From Flavobacteriales bacterium (GTDB lineage Bacteria > Bacteroidota > Bacteroidia > Flavobacteriales_F > PHOS-HE28), in assembly GCA_016705955.1 (NCBI GenBank), contig JADJKO010000007.1:62001-126000 (forward strand): DNA of 64,000 nucleotides. Direction: 5' to 3'. Under the pieces are notes generated by a model, which was given only the letters and a program-made list of their open reading frames with translations, had not been told where the DNA came from and made no database searches. This document shows positions 58,901 through 64,000 of the stretch, one piece after another. A program made the translations under genes and the position numbers. Each line of letters opens with the position of its first letter. Position 1 is the stretch's first letter.

Positions 58901-58941
58901 CGCCGGTAGGCGATCCATCTGCGCAATCTGCGGATGTATTC
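58901..58941 (-). repeat. Right inverted repeat of cassette 3
   Basis: 41 bp; its reverse complement begins GAATACATCCGCAGATTGCG, matching the left repeat with few changes. Confidence 0.7.
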
Positions 58942-58947
58942 TGCGGA

Positions 58948-59952
58948 TCAGAATTTCGGGCAGGGCACGATACGCCGCTTGCTCATTGCGCGCTTCTTGC
59001 TCTGTTGTGCGAACGCGTAGCCCAGGGTGATCTCGTGCGCGCCTGCGGATTGTCCGGCCAGGCGTGAGATGGTGATGTCGTAGCTGTACCCGATGCGGAC
59101 GCCGTTCACGATCGTACCGACGAGGAGGCTTAACGCATCGCGGTTACTGAATCCCGCTTCGTAGTGCTTCAACAGTGGAATGCCACGGTACCAGATACCG
59201 GCGTAGAACGGATCGCGTTCGAAGTAACCGCCGACATCCAACTGGTCGTACTTGCCTTGTGAACGGTAATTGTACGCGAGCACGATGCTCTGCTCATGGT
59301 CGCGGATCACGGGTGTGCGCAAGGTGGTGCGCCATCCGCCGTGCATGCTGAACTTCACCGGCATGCGGGTCTCGTTACCGATCAACGATTGGTTCGGGCG
59401 ATTGAGGTGGTGGAAAGAGATCCCTGTCCAGTAGCGCGGCGTGAAGAGCATGAGTCCACCACCGAAGTCAGCGTAGCTGATCCCGGTGCCGCGCAGGTAT
59501 TCATACGTGCCCACGTCGCCGCCGCGTGCGAGTTGGTCGCCGAAGATCAGTTTGGAGTAATCCACCGAATGATTCACCCAACCAAGTTGCAGTGCAGGAC
59601 GCAGAAAGACCTTCCGCTTCAACTCGATCTCATAGGCATATTGCCCGGCCACGCTTGTGTAGCTCAACGCACCACTACCGGCCTTGTCATGCGTCACCAG
59701 CAGGCCGATGCCGCTGTTGATGTCCGGCATGTAGTGGTCCACGGCGAGGTTGGTGGTAACGAACGCGCCGGGGAAGGCGGGCCATTGATCGCGGACCGCG
59801 AGGCCCATGCGCGTTTGCAAGCCCGTGCCTGCGAACGCAGGACTGATATAGGTGGGTACGGCGTAGAACTGCGCGAACTGTGCGTCCTGCGCGGTCAACG
59901 GACCGAACGCAAGCACACCCAGGACCAGCTGCCATACCCGCTTCTCATTCAT
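58948..59952 (-). CDS. PorP/SprF-family T9SS membrane protein
   Basis: 334 aa with signal peptide (LVLGVLAFGPLTAQ). Family start DAQFAQFYAVPTYISPAFAG, then RDQWPAFPGAFVTTNLAVDH and a series of amphipathic strands ending in a barrel-type motif (VRIGYSYDITISRLAGQSAG, HEITLGYAF). PorP/SprF are outer-membrane barrels that anchor T9SS-exported adhesins. Last gene of the PKD-PD40-PorP operon; its start overlaps the end of the preceding gene by 8 bp. Confidence 0.93.
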   Translation of the reverse strand: MNEKRVWQLVLGVLAFGPLTAQDAQFAQFYAVPTYISPAFAGTGLQTRMGLAVRDQWPAFPGAFVTTNLAVDHYMPDINSGIGLLVTHDKAGSGALSYTSVAGQYAYEIELKRKVFLRPALQLGWVNHSVDYSKLIFGDQLARGGDVGTYEYLRGTGISYADFGGGLMLFTPRYWTGISFHHLNRPNQSLIGNETRMPVKFSMHGGWRTTLRTPVIRDHEQSIVLAYNYRSQGKYDQLDVGGYFERDPFYAGIWYRGIPLLKHYEAGFSNRDALSLLVGTIVNGVRIGYSYDITISRLAGQSAGAHEITLGYAFAQQSKKRAMSKRRIVPCPKF

Positions 59953-61537
59953 GTGCGTTCACGCGCGCCGTTGCGGGGTCGCGCTGCATGAGGATGTCCA
60001 TGCCGAGTTCTCGTCCGTCCAGATCATTGGCCTTCGCGAGCAGTTCGCTCTGTTGCATCAGGAAGCCTTGCGCCTCCACCGTCATGTGGTAACGCTGGCC
60101 AGGTGTAAGCACCAACAGGTAGCGGCCGGTCTTCTCGTTGCTGTTGTACACGCCCACCACTTCCTCACCGGTATCATCGGTGAGCAGGATGCGTGCCTTC
60201 ACCGGCTCATCGCTGGCATCGGCCACCACACCACGCACCACCATGTAGTTCAACTGGCTCCCGGGGAAGACGACCTGGTAGATGTCCTGCATCCCCAGAC
60301 CGCCCGGACGTTCGCTGCTGAAGTAGCCGGTGTAGCCGTCCTCGCTCAAACAGAAGTAGATGTCGTCGTTCACGGTGTTCAGTGGGTAGCCCATGTTCTC
60401 GGGCAGGGTCCATCCATTCATGTCCGCATCCACGAGCGTGGTCTTGAAGATGTCGTAACCACCCATCGTGTTGTGGCCCTTGCTGCTGAAGAAGAGCGTG
60501 ATGCCATCGCTGTGCATGAAGGGCGCGTCCTCATCGAAGGCGGTATTCACCTTTGGTCCAAGGTTCAGCGGCAAGCTCCACTCCCCGTTCGGCAAGCGAC
60601 GGATGCGGTAGAGGTCACGACCACCGAATCCGCCCGGACGATCGCTGGTGAAATAGATCTCATCACCACCCGGAGCGATGCTCGCACTGGGCTCGTGGTC
60701 CTTGCTGTTGATGCGGGCCGTCATCAGTTGTGGAACCTGCCATTTCCCGGCGTGCATGCGCGTCTCGTACAGATCACCGGATACCAGGTCCGCGCTGGTG
60801 TGGTACACGATCATGCTGCTGCCATCGGGATCCAAACCCACGGTGGCGTCGTGTGTATTCGTATTCAACGGAGCGCCTGCGTTCACCGCATTGGACCAGA
60901 CGTCATCGATACGTTTCGCCACATAGATATCCTCCAGCCATTGGCCGGTGGGGTCCTTGATGCGGCCGGTGGTCCCTTCGCGACGGGAAGTGAAGTACAT
61001 CGTATTGCCATCGGCGGTCACCAACGGGCAGTAATCATGTGCAGCGGAGTTCACCATGGCGCCCATGTTGCGGATGGTCACATCCACCGGTGCCTTCACC
61101 AGTTCCTTGGCCGTAACGGCCATGGCGATCCGGCGATCCACCTCAGCGTCCTTCACCACGCGATAATTCAATTGCTTGTAGTGGGTGAACAATTCAGCAG
61201 CCTCCTCGAAGCGCTGTTGGCGATGACGGGCCATGGCGAGTTCATAGTATGCTTCAGTATGTCCACCGCGCACCGCACGTTCCAGGTAAGGCAACGCCTT
61301 GTCACGCTGCGTGGGCAGGTTGACGAGGCAGAGGCCATACTCGTAGTACACCTCCACGAAGGAGGTGTCCACCGGTAGCAAGCGCTTGTACAGCTTTGCC
61401 GCTTCGGCGTAGTCCTCGGCGGCGAGGTAGGCCTTCGCTTGGTCCAACAGCTGGTTGTGCGGACGCTTGTAGTTCATCTGCGCGGAGAGCGCCGTGCCGA
61501 TGAATAGGAAGAGGAAAGTGTTCAGTATTCGTTGCAT
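59945..61537 (-). CDS. TPR / PD40 / carboxypeptidase-regulatory-domain protein (PorE-like without OmpA domain)
   Basis: About 530 aa. Signal peptide (LNTFLFLFIGTALSAQ), TPR part (DQAKAYLAAEDYAEAAKLYK), WD40-like PD40 repeats with DGNTMYFTSRREG, GGDEIYFTSDRPGGFGGRDLYR and EDGYTGYFSSERPGGLGMQDIY, then a carboxypeptidase-regulatory-like beta domain (VVRGVVADASDEPVKARILL). Many PorE-type relatives continue into an OmpA peptidoglycan-binding domain that is absent here. It sits between the PKD adhesin and PorP, the usual accessory cluster of T9SS. Start at 61537 gives the signal peptide. Confidence 0.85.
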   Translation of the reverse strand: MQRILNTFLFLFIGTALSAQMNYKRPHNQLLDQAKAYLAAEDYAEAAKLYKRLLPVDTSFVEVYYEYGLCLVNLPTQRDKALPYLERAVRGGHTEAYYELAMARHRQQRFEEAAELFTHYKQLNYRVVKDAEVDRRIAMAVTAKELVKAPVDVTIRNMGAMVNSAAHDYCPLVTADGNTMYFTSRREGTTGRIKDPTGQWLEDIYVAKRIDDVWSNAVNAGAPLNTNTHDATVGLDPDGSSMIVYHTSADLVSGDLYETRMHAGKWQVPQLMTARINSKDHEPSASIAPGGDEIYFTSDRPGGFGGRDLYRIRRLPNGEWSLPLNLGPKVNTAFDEDAPFMHSDGITLFFSSKGHNTMGGYDIFKTTLVDADMNGWTLPENMGYPLNTVNDDIYFCLSEDGYTGYFSSERPGGLGMQDIYQVVFPGSQLNYMVVRGVVADASDEPVKARILLTDDTGEEVVGVYNSNEKTGRYLLVLTPGQRYHMTVEAQGFLMQQSELLAKANDLDGRELGMDILMQRDPATARVNAHE

Positions 61538-61541
61538 GGTC

Positions 61542-64000
61542 CTAGCGTAAAAGAGTGACGTCACCTTTCAATGTGGTTTCACGACCATCACTGAATGTGG
61601 CTTGGCATTTCCAGACATAGACATCCTGTTTGGCGGGAGCGCCCTTGTACCAGCCGTCCCAACCGATCCGCACATCGGTGCTCACGAACATCAGTTCGCC
61701 CCACCGATTGAAGACATCTCCAAGTGATAATTCTCCACTCCTTCATAAGTCGGGAAGAAATGGTCGTTGTCATAGCTCATGGCGTCGTACACGCCATCGG
61801 TCGGTCCGCTGCTGTTCGGCGTGAACGCGTTCGGGAATTCGAGATCACCGCTCACTTCACCTGTGGTGGCACCGACAACCGTGAAGGTGTCGGGACAGTT
61901 CCATTGGTTGTTCGCGATCAGCGACACATCGAAGGTGCCCGCTTGCGTGTAGTAGTGGATCGGGTTGAAGGCCGTGCTGCTGGTGCCGTCACCGAGATCC
62001 CAGCTATAGCTCGACGCATTCGCGCTGAGGTTGTACGTGAAGACCGGTTGGCTTGGCACGATCACGTGATCGGGTTGTAGCACGAAATAGGCGTTGGCGC
62101 GTGGATGCACGACCACACTGTCCACCTTGATGGCAGTGTTCACTCCTCCTCCTATGCCAAATGCTGTCAGGCTCACGGTATAGACCCCTGCTACGTTGTA
62201 CACGTAGGTGGGGTTATCCGCGGTGCTGGTTCCGCCATCGCCGAAGTTCCATTGGTAGCTCAGGCCACCGAGGCTTGTATTGGTGAAGGCCACCGTCAAT
62301 GGTGCACACCCTTCACCCTGTCCGATGAAGCTCGCCGTTGGGAAAGGCGGATCGATGGTCACCACTTGCGAGGCGACATCCGAACATCCGTTGCCCGTCA
62401 CCACCAGCGTGATGGTGTAGCTGCCCCAGGTGGCGTAGGTGTGCGTGCCGGGTTGCTGTAGCGTACTACTTTGCGAATCGCCGAAGCCCCATGCGTAGGT
62501 CCAATTGCCGGGTGCGCTGGTGTTGTTCAAGGTCACTGTGGCATTCGGGAACTGCTGCCCAAAGGGCGTGGCTTGAAAGGCCGCACTCGGCACCGGATGA
62601 ATGGTCACCGCTTGGGTGAAGACGGAAACACATCCCCACGGAGAGGTCGCCGTGAGTGTGATCGTGCGGATCTGGTCCGCTGCGGTCGTGTTCACATACG
62701 TGTGTGTGGGCGTGGCACCGGCGAGGATGTTTCCATCGCCCATGTCCCACAAATAGCTGTTCGCACCGGAGCTGTTGTTCACCGGGTTCACGGTGAGCGG
62801 AGAGCACCCATCGCCGATCACCGTGAAGGACGCTACGACAGCCGGGTACACTTGGATCGGCACCATCATGGTGTCCGAGCAACCGAATGGAGTGCTGCCG
62901 ATCAACGTGGCGTTGAAGGTCATCGGCGACAGACTCGTGTGCTGGTACGTATGGCTGGTGTTCCCCGGTATAGTGGCAAGTGATTGTCCGTCGCCGAAGA
63001 GCCACAACACGGAGTCCGCACCGATGGTGAGATCCTGGAAAGGAACCGTGAGCGGTTGGCATCCGGTGAGCACTCCCGGGATGAACTGCGCCACGGGTTG
63101 GGGATTCACGACGATCGGCGCATTCGCCGTGTCCGTGCATCCAAAAGCGTTCTGCCCGATGAGCGTGACGTTGAACGTCTGGTCGGTCAGCGTGGAATTG
63201 AAGTAGGTATGTATGGGTGCGATGCCGTTGCCGGTGGTGCCGTCACCGAAGGCCCATTGATAGCTCACGGCACCGGCAAGGCTCGGGAAGGTCACGGAAA
63301 GTGGACTACACCCGTTGTCCGGTTGGGCAATGAAGGTGAAGTCCGGTGTGGGGTACACCATGATCGTTTGCTGCATCGTGCTTTCACAACCGGCTGCGGA
63401 ATATGCGGTAAGCGTCACGGTATGCATGCCCAGGAAGAGCGTGTTGTTCACATACACATGCTGCGGATCGGTCGCGGTGCTGGTGCTCCCATCATCGAAG
63501 TCCCACAGGTAGGAGGATGCGCCCGTGCTCGTGTTCGTGAAACCGACGTTCATCGGTGCGCAGCCCGGCTGTGCGTTGTGCGTGAATCCGGCCACGACCG
63601 GCGGTGCTACCGTGATATCGACGCGCGCCGTATCCGAACACCCGAAGGCCGAACCCGCGATCAGCATGACGGTGTAGATCGAATCCGCCGTTCCGAAGTT
63701 GGTGTAGGTGTGGCTCGGCGATATCGCTGTATCCGACTGTCCATCGCCGAAGAGCCAGAGGAATTGGGTGGCCCCGGTCGTGTTGTTCGTGAAGTCCACA
63801 TCCACCGGGGAACAGGCGAGCACCGCACTCGGTGTGAAGGCCGCTTGCGGTGGCGCTTGCACGTTCACCCATTGCATGCCTGATCCTCCGCAGTACGGGG
63901 TGGTCACGTTCAAGGTGATCACATACGGGCCGGCAGCAGCGAACTGGTGCGTGGGAAATTCATCGCTCGAAGTAGTGCCATCACCAAGATCCCAATCCCA
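61542..64000 (-). CDS. PKD-repeat adhesin with gliding-motility-associated C-terminal domain (partial, apparent frameshift)
   Basis: The open frame enters at the right edge of the window (the first codons read WDWDLGDGTTSSD) and runs to 61691. It contains about nine PKD repeats with WxFGDG cores (WLFGDGQSDTA, WDFDDGSTST, WAFGDGTTGNG, WDMGDGNILAG, WNFGDGGTSTA). The end FPNAFTPNSSGPTDGVYDAM begins the type B T9SS domain, but the frame stops at 61691, while another frame continues FNRWGELMFVSTDVRIGWDG ... KGDVTLLR to a TAG at 61542. A 1- or 2-bp indel near 61711-61716 breaks the domain. The rest of the gene lies beyond the window. Confidence 0.85.

Larger units (their letters stand above)
58268..58941. 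mobile_element. Inverted-repeat-bounded cassette carrying a GxxExxY gene
   Basis: Left repeat 58268-58309 and right repeat 58901-58941 are imperfect reverse complements sharing GAATACATCC, CAGATT, CGCAGATGG and GCCTACCGGCG. Partial second copies lie inside on both sides (58363-58400 and about 58861-58880). The enclosed gene is the GxxExxY protein. The cassette starts 4 bp after the ABC-F stop codon and ends 7 bp before the stop codon of the PorP gene, so it fills the entire space between the two. No transposase. Mobility is inferred. Confidence 0.55.

Noticed and set aside
59951..61378. Plus-strand frame of 475 aa opposite the PD40 gene
   Set aside because: Antisense shadow; no signal peptide or domain.

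Overview
This window reads as chromosomal DNA of a high-G+C member of the Bacteroidota, most likely an uncultivated Flavobacteriales-type lineage. The evidence is five proteins with type IX secretion (T9SS) C-terminal sorting or gliding-associated domains, a PorP/SprF gene in an operon with a TPR/PD40 protein and a giant PKD-repeat adhesin, DUF3078 and DUF853 genes, and Bacteroidota-type -7 promoter elements (TAnnTTTG, often TAnnTTCG here) before many genes. The lineage is inferred from gene content; no rRNA is present.

Layout. 1-8.4 kb: SRPBCC/GyrI-like protein, lipoprotein, YugP-type protease, HerA-like ATPase, a T9SS-exported VCBS/ASPIC protein, DoxX and a TPR protein. 8.4-11.9 kb: the classic thrS-infC-rpmI-rplT translation cluster, ended by a strong terminator. 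12-19.4 kb: a PNGase F-like T9SS protein, FMN reductase, cysteine desulfurase, a four-helix-bundle gene between inverted repeats, and glmM. 19.5-25.5 kb: a minus-strand island of locally lower G+C encoding TerB-N/TerB, TerB-C, a BrxD-like ATPase and a BrxHI/Lhr-like helicase, a probable anti-phage or DNA-processing operon. 25.7-29 kb: LuxR-type HTH protein, Fn3 protein, a 21-bp minisatellite and a PMT-like membrane protein. 29-41 kb: TPR protein, ComA-like synthase, rhodanese, DedA, AroE, a DUF6728-like small protein, a DtxR-type regulator with an Nramp-Usp fusion transporter, a frameshifted four-helix-bundle gene between inverted repeats, SmpB, a second PMT-like protein, DUF3078, a CxxCH protein and a tRNA-Val. 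41-53 kb: hydroxylase, aryl-sulfotransferase, adenylate cyclase, multicopper oxidase, three tandem Cys-rich paralogues, an MBOAT and an SGNH-type protein. 53-64 kb: a divergent pair of paralogous unknown genes, a zeta-like toxin module, an ABC-F ATPase, a GxxExxY gene between inverted repeats, and the PorP/PD40/PKD operon, whose first gene runs off the right edge.

The observation I consider most unusual is a class of small repeat-bounded cassettes. Three short orphan genes (two four-helix-bundle, one GxxExxY) each lie between inverted repeats that fill the whole gap between two housekeeping genes, starting about 4 to 20 bp from the neighbouring stop or start codons. The repeat arms of the first cassette also occur without cargo at other gene edges. 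At glmM and at the rhodanese gene these arms are tandemly reiterated together with a copy of the adjacent gene end. One glmM copy still encodes the same last nine residues with only silent changes, which resembles an attachment site carried by an integrating element.

The second notable system is the TerB/BrxD/BrxHI operon, in which a single in-frame TAA separates the TerB-N/TerB part from the TerB-C part. Several open frames are interrupted (TerB, one four-helix gene, the PKD adhesin C-terminus), so either real decay or assembly error should be kept in mind.
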